From contig NZ_FOOT01000002.1 in NCBI RefSeq assembly GCF_900113285.1, forward strand, positions 372,001-436,000: DNA of 64,000 nt, read 5' to 3'. The notes under the pieces are model-generated. The model made no database searches. It was not told the origin of the DNA and was given only the letters and a program-made list of their open reading frames with translations. Shown piece by piece: positions 1-8,000 of the stretch. Within the stretch, counting starts at the first letter, position 1. Each line of letters begins with the position of its first letter. The translations under genes were made by a program, and so were the position numbers. Source of the stretch: Pontibacter chinhatensis (lineage in GTDB: Bacteria > Bacteroidota > Bacteroidia > Cytophagales > Hymenobacteraceae).

Positions 1-157
1 GGTGATGGGTATTGCCGGTGGAGCCATTATTCCGCTTGCCTATGGCGCCCTGGCCGACAGCTGGAACGCACAGGATGCTTACTGGATCATGGTGCCTTGC
101 TACTTGTTTATCTGGTTCTATGCCGCGAAAGGCCACAAGGTAGGCAGGAAAGTATAA
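1..157 (+). CDS. Sugar MFS transporter (FucP-like), 3' fragment
   Basis: Only the last 51 codons are inside the window; the reading frame begins at base 2 and ends at TAA 155-157. The peptide has a glycine-rich segment (GIAGGAIIPLAYG), an aspartate-containing cytoplasmic turn (LADSW) and a final hydrophobic helix ending in basic residues (KGHKVGRK). This is the usual C-terminus of Bacteroidota glucose/galactose/fucose:H+ symporters of the FHS family of MFS carriers in the inner membrane. The substrate cannot be told from this end. Its stop codon overlaps an AGTATAA motif and a strong terminator follows 25 bases later, so it is the last gene of its transcript. Confidence 0.75.
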   Translation, partial: VMGIAGGAIIPLAYGALADSWNAQDAYWIMVPCYLFIWFYAAKGHKVGRKV

Positions 158-181
158 ACTACTCTAAAGTATTATACTTCA

Positions 182-223
182 AGCGCCTCCCGGAAAATGG
201 TATCCGGGAGGCGCTTTTTATTT
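182..223 (+). terminator. Rho-independent terminator of the sugar transporter
   Basis: A perfect 12-bp stem (AGCGCCTCCCGG, 182-193, with its complement at 204-215) encloses a 10-nt loop and runs into TTTTT. It directly follows the transporter stop codon. Confidence 0.9.
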
Positions 224-350
224 GTAGTCCTTCTAAAAGAGCTTTAGGAAGAGAGCAGTTTGAGCAAACCCGCACGGCCTTCCGCTATTTAATTACTTAT
301 ACTCCCACGGATTCATTTATGCGCAACGGAACTACTTGCCATGTAGCGTG

Positions 351-383
351 AATTCCCCTCCTTGGAGGGGCTAGGGGTGGGTT
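351..383. repeat. REP-like element (CCCCTCC-TTGGAGGGG-GGGGTGGG type)
   Basis: A short palindrome (CCCCTCCTTGGAGGGG) is followed by TAGGGGTGGGTTT. Close relatives lie at 19019-19054, 47803-47848 and 56183-56226, always between genes. Confidence 0.7.
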
Positions 384-478
384 TGATGGCAAAATAAAGG
401 CAGATGTGCACAACTAACCTGATAGTAGTATTATGTACCTGGATTTTATTAATTTGACCTCATCACATACTTCCTGAT

Positions 479-928
479 ATGCTGCTTTACCAAAATGGCC
501 TGATCAAGCTTGATTATGACCCAGCCAAAGACATCCTGTGTGTGCAGTACCCGGACCTGCATGAATTCCTCCTCCCCGAGATCCACCACAGCGTTGGCGT
601 GATCATCGAGACGGTCAGGAATTATGATATCAAGTCCCTCCTGCTCGATGGGCGCCAAACCATCGTCACGACCCCTCCGGAGTATGGCAGGGAGATAGCC
701 CTGAAACTGGCGACAGGCTTGGCTCACACACGTCTGCAAAAGCTGGCACGGCTCGAGTCGTTTAACCCTGAAGTGGAGAAGCGTGCCATAGCCAATGAAC
801 AGGCCGTCCACACCACTGTTTTGCCCCCGTTTGAGCTGAAGAACTTTACCGATGAAGAACAGGCACGGGCGTGGCTGAGCGCTGAAAAGAACCTGTCTAA
901 CGTATCGGCCCCAAACACGTCCCTATAG
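479..928 (+). CDS. Hypothetical protein with STAS/SpoIIAA-like fold
   Basis: A 149-residue soluble protein with no signal peptide or membrane segment. The N-terminal half (roughly residues 1-90) alternates strands and helices in the manner of STAS/SpoIIAA-like domains: a short strand pair (LIKLDYDPAKDILCVQYPD), a helix, then a strand ending in LLLDGRQT. The C-terminal third is charged and contains an FTDEEQARAWLS segment, typical of small STAS-like Bacteroidota proteins in which it packs as a last helix. Its function is unknown; related proteins are usually annotated only by fold. It is a single-gene unit, convergent with the isomerase gene that follows and separated from it by a bidirectional terminator. 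The ATG at 479 is the only reasonable start. Confidence 0.7.
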   Translation: MLLYQNGLIKLDYDPAKDILCVQYPDLHEFLLPEIHHSVGVIIETVRNYDIKSLLLDGRQTIVTTPPEYGREIALKLATGLAHTRLQKLARLESFNPEVEKRAIANEQAVHTTVLPPFELKNFTDEEQARAWLSAEKNLSNVSAPNTSL

Positions 929-939
929 TTTACCGGTAC

Positions 940-990
940 GAACAAAAAAGGCAGGCCATACTTTTAAAGTATAGCCTGCCTTTTTTGTTC
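940..990. terminator. Bidirectional terminator with AAGTATA/TATACTT in its apex
   Basis: A perfect 17-bp outer stem (GAACAAAAAAGGCAGGC, 940-956, with 974-990) gives a U-tract on either strand. The apex holds a further near-perfect inverted repeat, ATACTTT-t-AAAGTAT (958-972). It sits between two convergent genes and can serve both. Confidence 0.9.
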
Positions 991-1006
991 TAGGAGTGTA
1001 ACCCTA

Positions 1007-1879
1007 CTACAGCAGGTTATCCTTCACGTAAGTGTAGCTTTGGGCTATACTTTGGAAAGGATCCATGGCAAAGTTTTCCTGCTCCACCACATAGTGCTTC
1101 ACACCGGCCATCTTCGCGTTATCAAAGATCTGCTTGTAGTTGATGGAGCCGGAGCCTACCTCGGTGTTGAGTTTCTGGTTGGCTTTGTCCATGTCTTTCA
1201 CGTGCCATAGCTCATAGCGACCAGGGTTTTTCTTGAACAGTTCTACCGGGTCCAGGCCGGCACGCACTACCCAGTACAGGTCCAGCTCAAACTTCACCAG
1301 CTCAGGGTCTGTCTCACTCAACAGAATATCGTAGCCAGTGGTGTTATCCATCTGCTGGAACTCAAAGTCATGATTGTGGTAGGCCATCTGCAGACCGGCA
1401 GCCTTACATGCCTCTCCGGCTTTGGAAAGACGCTCTGCCACACGCTGGTAATCCGAAGCGCTCTGGCGTAGTTGCTGGCCCAAGTATGGCGCGATAATAT
1501 ACTTCATATCCACCGCCTTGGCCGCGTCGATGTAAGACTTAAGCATGTCCTCATTCTCCCCGGCAATGTAAGGGTCCAGGCCAAAGTGCCCGCTAGGGGC
1601 AGTCAGGTTATGCTGCTTAAGTAGTTCAGCAAATTCCTTTGGCTTCATGCCGAAAAAGCCCCACTCATCAGAGTAACCGAAGGTCTCTACCTCCCTGTAC
1701 CCGGCCTGGGCCACTTTCCCGATCACGCCTTTTGCATCTTTTGGCAACTCCTCTCGAAGCGTGTACAGCTGTATGCCGATATTTTTAGTGTCCGCCTTGG
1801 CCACCATGCAGCTTGGGGCAATGAGTATACCTGCCGTCAGCAAACCTGCCTGCTGCAGAAAATTCCGTCTTGTTGTCAT
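1007..1879 (-). CDS. Exported sugar phosphate isomerase/epimerase-type TIM barrel
   Basis: A 290-residue protein of the xylose-isomerase-like TIM barrel superfamily (AP_endonuc_2 fold). It starts with a Tat-type signal (TTRRNFLQQAGLLTAG, residues 2-17), implying export in folded form. Metal-site segments are visible: YHNHDFEF near residue 165, ELDLYWV near 198 and LWHVKDMD near 225, the usual Glu/His/Asp ligands of these isomerases. It is the last gene of the minus-strand sugar-oxidation cluster and ends at a bidirectional terminator. Family members act as keto-sugar isomerases, epimerases or 3-keto-glycoside-processing enzymes; the context supports the last, but the exact reaction cannot be read from sequence. 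Confidence 0.85.
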   Translation of the reverse strand: MTTRRNFLQQAGLLTAGILIAPSCMVAKADTKNIGIQLYTLREELPKDAKGVIGKVAQAGYREVETFGYSDEWGFFGMKPKEFAELLKQHNLTAPSGHFGLDPYIAGENEDMLKSYIDAAKAVDMKYIIAPYLGQQLRQSASDYQRVAERLSKAGEACKAAGLQMAYHNHDFEFQQMDNTTGYDILLSETDPELVKFELDLYWVVRAGLDPVELFKKNPGRYELWHVKDMDKANQKLNTEVGSGSINYKQIFDNAKMAGVKHYVVEQENFAMDPFQSIAQSYTYVKDNLL

Positions 1880-1941
1880 GTATAATTATCTCGTTAGGAG
1901 TTGGTTTTCAGGATTTGAGATTTATACTTTAAAAATACAGC

Positions 1942-2847
1942 TTATACATCGCAGATTTGGATAGACTGGCGCAGCGAAGCTAATTTATCGTCCCGCTTTG
2001 GCACAAATTCCTGCGCCACGTAGCCTTTGAAGCCGGTCTCCACGATGGCCTTCATGATGGCTGGGTAGTAGAGCTCCTGGGTCTCGTCTATCTCGTTGCG
2101 ACCGGGAACGCCGGCAGTGTGGTAGTGGGCGAAGTACTGGTGGTTGTCGCGGATGGTTCGGATCACATCGCCCTCGTCTATCTGCATGTGGTAGATGTCG
2201 TAGAGCAGCTTGAAGTTCTCTGAACCGAGCCTTTTGGCCAGTTCTACGCCCCAGGCGGTTTTAGAGCACTGGTAATCCTTGTGATCTACTTTGCTGTTGA
2301 GCAGCTCCATGACCAGCACCACGTTGTGCTTCTCGGCCAGCGGCAACAGTTGTTTCAGGCCTTCCACGCAGTTGTTCCAGCCCTCCTCGTCGGTTTTGCC
2401 ACGGCGGTTGCCGCTAAAGCAAATCAGGTTTTTATACCCGGCTTTTGCCACCCGAGGGATCATATCGGTATAGCTCTTAATCAGCTGCGCGTGGAATTTC
2501 TTGTCGTTAAAGCCATCCACCAGGTTTATCTCGGCGCCGTTGCACATCGTGGATTCTAGGCCATACTTCTTTAGCGTAGGCCAGTCCTCGGGCCCTACTA
2601 AATCAATGCCCTTGATACCCATCGCCTTGGCCTCTTTGCACAGTTCGTCTAACGATAAGTGTCCAAAGCACCAGCGGCTCACGGCGTGGTTAATGTTTCC
2701 TTTCAATTTTGTATTGGTTTTTTCTTCGGCTTCCTGACCTTGTGCGCAGGCTGTAAGCACAGGCAATACGGTGGCGGCTGCCGTGATGGAGGCTGTACTA
2801 GCCACAATCTTTTTAATAGAGCTTCTGCGGCTCGAATTATGTAACAT
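1942..2847 (-). CDS. Hydroxypyruvate isomerase-like TIM barrel, exported lipoprotein
   Basis: A 301-residue protein of the Hyi/xylose-isomerase-like superfamily. The N-terminus is Tat-like (SSRRSSIKKIVAS) and ends in a lipobox-type LPVLTAC, so it is probably a periplasmic lipoprotein. Conserved metal-ligand segments are VLVMELLNSK, LLYDIYHMQ and FAHYHTAGVPGRNE, the last being a hallmark of the hydroxypyruvate isomerase branch; VAQEFVP near the C-terminus carries the final acidic ligand. It lies 15 bp downstream of the permease gene and 62 bp upstream of the next isomerase, so co-transcription is likely. In oxidative sugar clusters such proteins work on keto-sugars rather than hydroxypyruvate; that role here is inferred. 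Confidence 0.82.
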   Translation of the reverse strand: MLHNSSRRSSIKKIVASTASITAAATVLPVLTACAQGQEAEEKTNTKLKGNINHAVSRWCFGHLSLDELCKEAKAMGIKGIDLVGPEDWPTLKKYGLESTMCNGAEINLVDGFNDKKFHAQLIKSYTDMIPRVAKAGYKNLICFSGNRRGKTDEEGWNNCVEGLKQLLPLAEKHNVVLVMELLNSKVDHKDYQCSKTAWGVELAKRLGSENFKLLYDIYHMQIDEGDVIRTIRDNHQYFAHYHTAGVPGRNEIDETQELYYPAIMKAIVETGFKGYVAQEFVPKRDDKLASLRQSIQICDV

Positions 2848-2862
2848 ATCGGAACGGGTGAA

Positions 2863-4149
2863 TTATGGTAAACTTGTCAGCTCCTGCCTTTCGGTTTCGG
2901 CGCCATAGGGTTTATCGGTTGCGTTGGCAGTGGTCTCTTTTTCATCACGGAAGAAGATGATGAACAGCAACGCTACCACGGCCGCGATGCCAGCCGGCAC
3001 CAGCCACACACTCTGCCAGAAGTTCTCCACGTCTGCCGCCCTGTAGTACTCGCTGATATAACCAGCCACCCAGAAACCGATCAGCATGCCCACCCCATAG
3101 GTAGCCAGCGTCACCAGGCCCTGGGCCGAGCTCTTATACTTCTCCCCTGCCCTGGCATCGGTATAAATCTGGCCCGACACAAAGAAGAAGTCGTAGCAGA
3201 TGCCGTGCAAGGCGATGCCGATGATCAGCATGAAGGACAGCTCGCCGGCGTTGCCGTAGGCAAACAGTACATAGCGCAGCGTCCAGGCCAGCATGCCTAT
3301 CAGAATGGTTTTCTTAAAGCCGAATCTGGTGAAGAACACAGGCAGCAGCAGTAAGAACAGTGCTTCGGAGATCTGGCCGATCGTCATCTTACCCGTTGGG
3401 TTCTCCAGGCCGATATCCGACAGGAAAGGGTTGGCGTTCTGGTAATAGAAGGCCAGCGGAATACAGATAAGGATGGAGGCAATGAAGAAGATCAGGAAGT
3501 TCTTGTTCTGCAGCAGCTTGATGGCATCCAGGCCCAGGATCTCAGAGATTGAGCTGCTCTTGTCCTGGCTCTTTACCGGCGGCGTTTTAGGCAGCATAAA
3601 GCTATACACGCCCAGCACAAGCGAGGCAATACCCGCCATCATGAACGTGTTGCGCAGCAGTCCTTCGCCAATGCCGGCGGCCGAGTCCCAGTGGAAAATG
3701 TAGCTAATCGACAGACCCGCCACAATCCAGCCGATGGTGCCCCACACGCGGATCACAGAGAACTCCTTCTCCGGGTTCCTCATCTGGCGGAACGACACCG
3801 AGTTAACGAGGGCCAGCGTTGGCATGTAGGCGATCATGTAGGCCAGCACGTACGGGTAAAAATCGCCCACGTTTGTAGCACTGTACATCTGGTACATCAG
3901 CACAGCGCCTATCAGGTGAAGCACCCCCAGAATCCGCTCCGCATTGAAGTACTTATCAGCGATAAGACCGATGATGAACGGAGCGATGATGGCCCCGAAA
4001 GACTGTGTGGAGAAAACGCTGGCCGTTTCGAGCTCTGTGGCGTTCAGGTTGTTGAACAGGAAGGTGCCTAGCGTTACAAACCATGCGCCCCAGATAAAGA
4101 ACTCCAGGAACATCATGAAAGATAGTTTAATGCGGGTCAGTGAGTTCAT
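2863..4149 (-). CDS. MFS permease of the nucleoside:H+ symporter (NHS) type
   Basis: A 428-residue inner-membrane protein with about twelve hydrophobic helices. The N-terminus (SFMMFLEFFIWGAWFVTLGTF) and the RVWGTIGWIVAG segment are characteristic of the NHS family (NupG/XapB relatives) that is common in Bacteroidota sugar-oxidation clusters. The C-terminal tail after the last helix is hydrophilic. Gaps of 30 bp upstream and 15 bp downstream place it inside the operon. The inferred job is import of the oxidised or hydrolysed sugar (or its keto form) from periplasm to cytoplasm, where the signal-less isomerase and oxidoreductase of this cluster act. Nucleoside transport cannot be excluded. Confidence 0.85.
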   Translation of the reverse strand: MNSLTRIKLSFMMFLEFFIWGAWFVTLGTFLFNNLNATELETASVFSTQSFGAIIAPFIIGLIADKYFNAERILGVLHLIGAVLMYQMYSATNVGDFYPYVLAYMIAYMPTLALVNSVSFRQMRNPEKEFSVIRVWGTIGWIVAGLSISYIFHWDSAAGIGEGLLRNTFMMAGIASLVLGVYSFMLPKTPPVKSQDKSSSISEILGLDAIKLLQNKNFLIFFIASILICIPLAFYYQNANPFLSDIGLENPTGKMTIGQISEALFLLLLPVFFTRFGFKKTILIGMLAWTLRYVLFAYGNAGELSFMLIIGIALHGICYDFFFVSGQIYTDARAGEKYKSSAQGLVTLATYGVGMLIGFWVAGYISEYYRAADVENFWQSVWLVPAGIAAVVALLFIIFFRDEKETTANATDKPYGAETERQELTSLP

Positions 4150-4179
4150 GGTTGCAGTTTAAGGGTGGATGGTGTATGA

Positions 4180-4935
4180 TTAGAGTCTTTTGATGCGGAT
4201 GTTGCGGTACCACACGTTGTCTCCGTGATCCTGCAGGGCTATTTTACCCGACTTGAAGGTACCCCAGTTTGGCATGTCGGCAAACTTGCTTTTGGCCACC
4301 ATCTGGCGCCAGTTGTCGTCCCACAGGGTGGTTTCCAGCACCTTCTCCCCGTTCTGGTGAAACACCAGGTTGCCGTTGTTGCTGATAATCTCCACCTGGT
4401 TCCACTCCCCGGCCGGTTTCACGGTTTCAGGGCTGCTGGCAATCAGGTCGTACAGGTCGCCGGCGCGGTGGGTCTTTATCTTGGCATCCGGGTGGCCGTT
4501 GTTGTCGAGCACCTGCATTTCCAGGCCGGTGTTCCAGCTATACTTATACTGGGATGTATCCTCGTTTACGTAGAAGATGATACCGCTATTGCCATTCTCG
4601 GCCACTTTCCACTCCAGTTGCAGGTGGAAATTGCCAAACTCATCCTCCGTCACGATGTCGCCACCGTCGCTGGTCTGCCAGTCTTTTTTATTAGAGGCGT
4701 CCAGGTGCAGGGCACCGTCGTCCACTATCCAGGCTTTGCCCACGGCATTCTTGCCATAGGTGTGCCAGCCCTTGGTGGTCTCGCCGTCGAAGAGGGAGAT
4801 CCACTCCCCTTCCGCCTCGGCTGTGGTCGGGTTTTGCTCGTTATCGGCCATGGTCGTGGTGTTGGTTTCCTGGTCGGTAGACTGGCAGCCCGCCAGTGCA
4901 AGCAGGGCTAATCCGGCTATGTATTTCTTCAGCAT
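4180..4935 (-). CDS. DUF1080 lipoprotein (3-keto-disaccharide hydrolase family)
   Basis: A 251-residue protein with a clear lipoprotein signal (IAGLALLALAGC, Cys16). The remainder is one DUF1080/PF06439 concanavalin-like beta-sandwich: WISLFDGETTKGWH near the start, DFGN-type strands in the middle (EDEFGNFHLQLEWKV), NSGIIFYV, and the closing KSGKIALQDHGDNVWYRNIRIK. The family is known to include hydrolases/lyases that cleave the glycosidic bond of 3-keto-glycosides. It starts 9 bp after the cytochrome c gene, and an oxidoreductase able to make keto-sugars lies further upstream, which fits that role. It would be anchored in a membrane and face the periplasm or the outside. Confidence 0.9.
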   Translation of the reverse strand: MLKKYIAGLALLALAGCQSTDQETNTTTMADNEQNPTTAEAEGEWISLFDGETTKGWHTYGKNAVGKAWIVDDGALHLDASNKKDWQTSDGGDIVTEDEFGNFHLQLEWKVAENGNSGIIFYVNEDTSQYKYSWNTGLEMQVLDNNGHPDAKIKTHRAGDLYDLIASSPETVKPAGEWNQVEIISNNGNLVFHQNGEKVLETTLWDDNWRQMVAKSKFADMPNWGTFKSGKIALQDHGDNVWYRNIRIKRL

Positions 4936-4944
4936 GAGTTTCTG

Positions 4945-5451
4945 TTATTTTCTGAGCGATAAGATGTAACGTGCCATGTCCTGGGCATCGGCTTTCGGGA
5001 TATTCGGGTGCGGTGTCATCGGCACCTGGCCCCATACGCCGGAGCCGCCCTCGATGATCTTGCCTGCCAGGTAGTCCACGTTCTTGTCGTTGAACTCATA
5101 CTTTTGCGCCACCTCTGTATAAGACGGGCCCACTATCTTTTTCTCTACCTGGTGGCAGGCAAGGCAGTCGGAACCGGCAATCAGCTTGGAGCCTTTTTCA
5201 AAGTTTCCTGCCGTGGCTGCTCCGCCACCCCCCGCTGCGCGGTCGGTGCCAATGTCCATGCGGTTGGTGTCTACCTCGGATTGTCTGGCAGAGGCGCTTA
5301 CAGCGGCCCCGGAGGCAGAGTCCATCTCGCTCCCCTCTACACTGTAACTGGTGGTACTACCGCCCTCTTCGTTGTTGGTGTTGGAGGCATCGCCGCAGGC
5401 GTAGGCAAAGGCCAGGCAGCCAACGCCAAGTATAAGCAGGTTCTTTCTCAT
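4945..5451 (-). CDS. Lipoprotein cytochrome c, class I
   Basis: A 168-residue protein. The signal ends in a lipobox (FAYAC, Cys19), followed by a low-complexity Ser/Gly/Asn linker to about residue 85. The single haem motif is CLACH (residues 96-100) and the distal methionine ligand is in VPMTPH (Met145). The domain spans only about 80 residues, as in soluble class I cytochromes. It lies inside the sugar-oxidation operon, 9 bp before the DUF1080 gene and 33 bp after the isomerase gene. The likely role is to accept electrons from the GMC flavoprotein/subunit 3 complex and pass them to the respiratory chain; this partnership is inferred from gene order. Confidence 0.9.
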   Translation of the reverse strand: MRKNLLILGVGCLAFAYACGDASNTNNEEGGSTTSYSVEGSEMDSASGAAVSASARQSEVDTNRMDIGTDRAAGGGGAATAGNFEKGSKLIAGSDCLACHQVEKKIVGPSYTEVAQKYEFNDKNVDYLAGKIIEGGSGVWGQVPMTPHPNIPKADAQDMARYILSLRK

Positions 5452-5484
5452 CGTTTAGAAGTATCGTTTAGTGTATAGTCAGTT

Positions 5485-6540
5485 TTAGGATAAGCCAAGT
5501 ATCGTTTTGTTCATGCCCTGGTCGATGCCGGAAGCGGCAAAGTCGTCGAAGGCACGCTCGGTTACCCGGATGATGTGGTCTTTGATGAAGGTCGCTCCCT
5601 CGCGGGCACCGTCCTCCGGATGCTTCAGGGCGCACTCCCACTCCAGCACAGCCCAGCCTTTGTAATCATACTGCGTGAGTCTGCTGAACACGCCATTGAA
5701 GTCCACTTGTCCATCGCCCAGCGAGCGGAAGCGGCCGGCACGGTTCACCCAGTTCTGGTAGCCGCCATACACGCCCTGCCTTCCGGATGGGTTAAACTCG
5801 GCGTCTTTCACATGGAACATCCGGATACGCTCGTGGTAAATGTCGATGAACTCCAGGTAATCCAGGGCCTGCAGGATAAAGTGCGACGGGTCGTAGAGCA
5901 GGCAGGCGCTCTGGTGGTTGTTCACCGCCTCCAGGAACATCTCGTAGGTGATGCCGTCGTGGATGTCCTCACCGGCATGGGTTTCGTAGCAGAGGTCCAC
6001 ACCGCATTCCTGGAACACATCCAGAATCGGTGTCCAACGTTTGCCCAGCTCCTCGAAGCCAGTCTCCACTAAGCCCGCGGCACGCTGCGGCCAAGGGTAC
6101 ACGTAAGGCCACAGGAGCGCACCGCTGAATGTAGCGCAGGCGTTAAGGCCCAGGTTCTGGGAGGCTTTGGCGGCATACTTGAGCTGCTGCACAGCCCACT
6201 CCTGACGCGCCTTCGGGTTGTTGCGGTAAGCCTCCGGCGCGAAGCCGTCGAAGAGGGTGTCGTAGGCCGGGTGCACCGCCACCAGCTGCCCCTGCAGGTG
6301 CGTGGACAGCTCCGTGATCTGAATGCCCGCCTCCTGCACAATGCCGTTGATCTCGTCGGCGTAAGTCTTGCTCTCGGCGGCTTTCTGCAAATCTATAAAA
6401 CGGGGGTCGTTGGTGGGAATCTGGATGCCCTTGTACCCCAGGTTGGCCGCCCACTGGGAGATGTCCTTCAGGTTATTGAATGGTGCCGTGTCCTGCACAA
6501 ACTGCGCAATGAAAACTGCCGGTCCTTTTATCGTGTTCAT
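5485..6540 (-). CDS. Cytoplasmic sugar phosphate isomerase/epimerase-type TIM barrel
   Basis: A 351-residue xylose-isomerase-like TIM barrel with no signal peptide, so cytoplasmic, unlike the two exported relatives in the cluster. Metal-binding segments are DLCYETHAGED (near residue 215), LLYDPSHFILQ (near 245), RMFHVKDAEF (near 275) and VLEWECA (near 325). At 351 residues it is longer than the usual 270-300, the extra length being a C-terminal helical tail after the last barrel strand. It follows the signal-less Gfo/Idh/MocA gene by 72 bp; an AAGTATAA/TTATACTT palindrome lies in that gap. The two probably act in sequence on an imported keto-sugar. Confidence 0.88.
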   Translation of the reverse strand: MNTIKGPAVFIAQFVQDTAPFNNLKDISQWAANLGYKGIQIPTNDPRFIDLQKAAESKTYADEINGIVQEAGIQITELSTHLQGQLVAVHPAYDTLFDGFAPEAYRNNPKARQEWAVQQLKYAAKASQNLGLNACATFSGALLWPYVYPWPQRAAGLVETGFEELGKRWTPILDVFQECGVDLCYETHAGEDIHDGITYEMFLEAVNNHQSACLLYDPSHFILQALDYLEFIDIYHERIRMFHVKDAEFNPSGRQGVYGGYQNWVNRAGRFRSLGDGQVDFNGVFSRLTQYDYKGWAVLEWECALKHPEDGAREGATFIKDHIIRVTERAFDDFAASGIDQGMNKTILGLS

Positions 6541-6582
6541 AGTTTATAATTTCATGTTAAAGTATGGAAGCGCGGTCTATCT

Positions 6583-6601
6583 AAAGTATAAATTATACTT
6601 T
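6583..6601. repeat. AAAGTATAA-a-TTATACTTT palindrome
   Basis: A perfect 9-bp inverted repeat around one base, built from the recurrent heptamer, between two genes of the same operon. Confidence 0.7.
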
Positions 6602-6612
6602 GCAGCGACGCC

Positions 6613-7776
6613 TTATACTTCCGTGCTAAAGTCCATCCATTTCTGATCTGATTTACCGGAGGCAATCACGCCCTCGATAAAGGCCATGCCGCGCACGCCC
6701 TCCTCTATGCCCGGAAAATCGAGCCATTCAGGTTTTGGTTGCTCACCTGCCAGATCGGCCTTAACGCAGAGGGCGAAGTTGCGGTACAGGTTGGCAAAAG
6801 CCTCCAGGTATCCTTCCGGGTGACCGGCCGGTGTGCGGGTGTTGTGCTGGGCATAAGAACTTACATAGCCACCGCCCGTGCGCCATACTTCAGCTGGCAT
6901 GTCGAGCCACCTCAGCATCATGGTGTTTTGATCGCTTTGCTGCCACTCCACGCCGCCATGCTCGCCAAACACGCGCACTTTCACGTTGTTTTCCTCCCCG
7001 GCCGCTACCTGCGAGGCAATCAGTACCCCGCTGGCACCGTTATCGAACTTCAGCAGCACGGCCCCGTCGTCATCGAGCTGACGGCCTTCTACCACAATAT
7101 TAATATCGGCACAGATTTTCGTTACGGAAAGGCCGCTCACATACTCGGCCAGGTTAAAGGCGTGAGTGCCGATGTCGCCCATGGCACCGGCCACGCCGCT
7201 TTGGCTGGGGTCGGTGCGCCAGGAGGCCTGTTTGTTTCCTTCGCCCTCCTCAAAGCGGCTCAGCCAGCCCTGCGGGTACTCTACGTATACTTTGCGAATC
7301 TTGCCTAATCTGCCTGAAGCCACCACCTGGCGCGCCTCTTTTACCATCGGGTAGCCGGTATAAGTATGGGTGAGGCAGAAGCGCTTGCCGGATGCTTTCG
7401 CTATCTCGCGCAGCTCCAGCGCTTCCTGCAGGCTAAAGGTCATGGGTTTGTCCAGCACCACGTGGAAGCCGTTCTGAAGCGCCAGTTTGGCCGGCTCGAA
7501 GTGCACGTGGTTTGGGGTAACGATGCTGATAACCTGCACGCGCTGGTCTTCGGGCAGTTGCAGCTCCCGCTCAAAAAGCTCGTGGTAGGAAGTATACACC
7601 CGCTCCGGCTGCAGCCCCAGCTCCTGGCCACTGGCCTTCGATTTTTCGGGGTTGCTGCTGAAGGCGCCGCATACCAGCTCGTACTCTCCGTCCATTTGCA
7701 GGGCGATGCGATGCACGGCGCCTATAAAGGCTCCCTGCCCACCGCCTATCATTCCTAAGCGTAGTTTCTTAGACAT
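6613..7776 (-). CDS. Gfo/Idh/MocA family NAD(P)-dependent oxidoreductase, cytoplasmic
   Basis: A 387-residue protein from the ATG at 7776; an in-frame TTG four codons upstream (7788) is a weaker start. The Rossmann loop is [15 protein letters not shown] (near residues 9-23), the EKP-type motif appears as LDKPMTF (near 115), and the catalytic segment is [14 protein letters not shown] (near 200). The C-terminal half is the usual Gfo/Idh/MocA alpha/beta domain. There is no signal peptide, in contrast to the Tat-type paralogue at 8617-10083. It probably oxidises or reduces a 3-keto-sugar or inositol-like compound in the cytoplasm. A 225-bp gap with a large hairpin separates it from the upstream gene, so it may have its own promoter. 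Confidence 0.9.
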   Translation of the reverse strand: MSKKLRLGMIGGGQGAFIGAVHRIALQMDGEYELVCGAFSSNPEKSKASGQELGLQPERVYTSYHELFERELQLPEDQRVQVISIVTPNHVHFEPAKLALQNGFHVVLDKPMTFSLQEALELREIAKASGKRFCLTHTYTGYPMVKEARQVVASGRLGKIRKVYVEYPQGWLSRFEEGEGNKQASWRTDPSQSGVAGAMGDIGTHAFNLAEYVSGLSVTKICADINIVVEGRQLDDDGAVLLKFDNGASGVLIASQVAAGEENNVKVRVFGEHGGVEWQQSDQNTMMLRWLDMPAEVWRTGGGYVSSYAQHNTRTPAGHPEGYLEAFANLYRNFALCVKADLAGEQPKPEWLDFPGIEEGVRGMAFIEGVIASGKSDQKWMDFSTEV

Positions 7777-7825
7777 AGTTTTACTCAATTCGACTCCGTG
7801 TCAGGAGTAGTTTTAAACACATAAA

Positions 7826-7867
7826 CAAAGTATAAATACAGCCTTGTACGGCTGCATTTATACTTTG
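7826..7867. repeat. Long hairpin with AAGTATA/TATACTT at its base
   Basis: CAAAGTATAAATACAGCC (7826-7843) pairs with 7850-7867 over 18 positions with a single A/C mismatch around a 6-nt loop. Three more TATACTT copies follow before 7935. It lies in the 7777-8000 gap of the sugar-oxidation cluster; it has no U-tract typical of a terminator. Confidence 0.75.
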
Positions 7868-8000
7868 TCATACTTTACCCGCTGCACGCGCGCTTATACT
7901 TTCTATACTTGCTCAGGCGCAGCGGTTTATACTTTACATCTGGTGGATTTACCCTATAAGAGTAACCCAATCCGTCCAGAGAAGAAATTAACGTGCAGGC

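Larger units (their letters stand above)
158..478. other. Intergenic region without a gene
   Basis: Apart from the terminator, this 320-base stretch holds one TATACTT motif (172-178) and a REP-like hairpin at 351-383. The short frame starting near 97 overlaps the transporter in another frame and reads through the terminator, so I do not regard it as a gene. Confidence 0.6.

Noticed and set aside
97..351. An 84-codon frame after the first gene
   Set aside because: It overlaps the transporter in another frame and runs through a strong terminator; no family resemblance.
7851..7935. TATACTTTG as a Bacteroidota -7 promoter element (TAnnTTTG)
   Set aside because: The spacing between TA and TTTG does not fit the consensus, no TTTG element lies at the proper distance in most cases, and the motif is equally common within genes.
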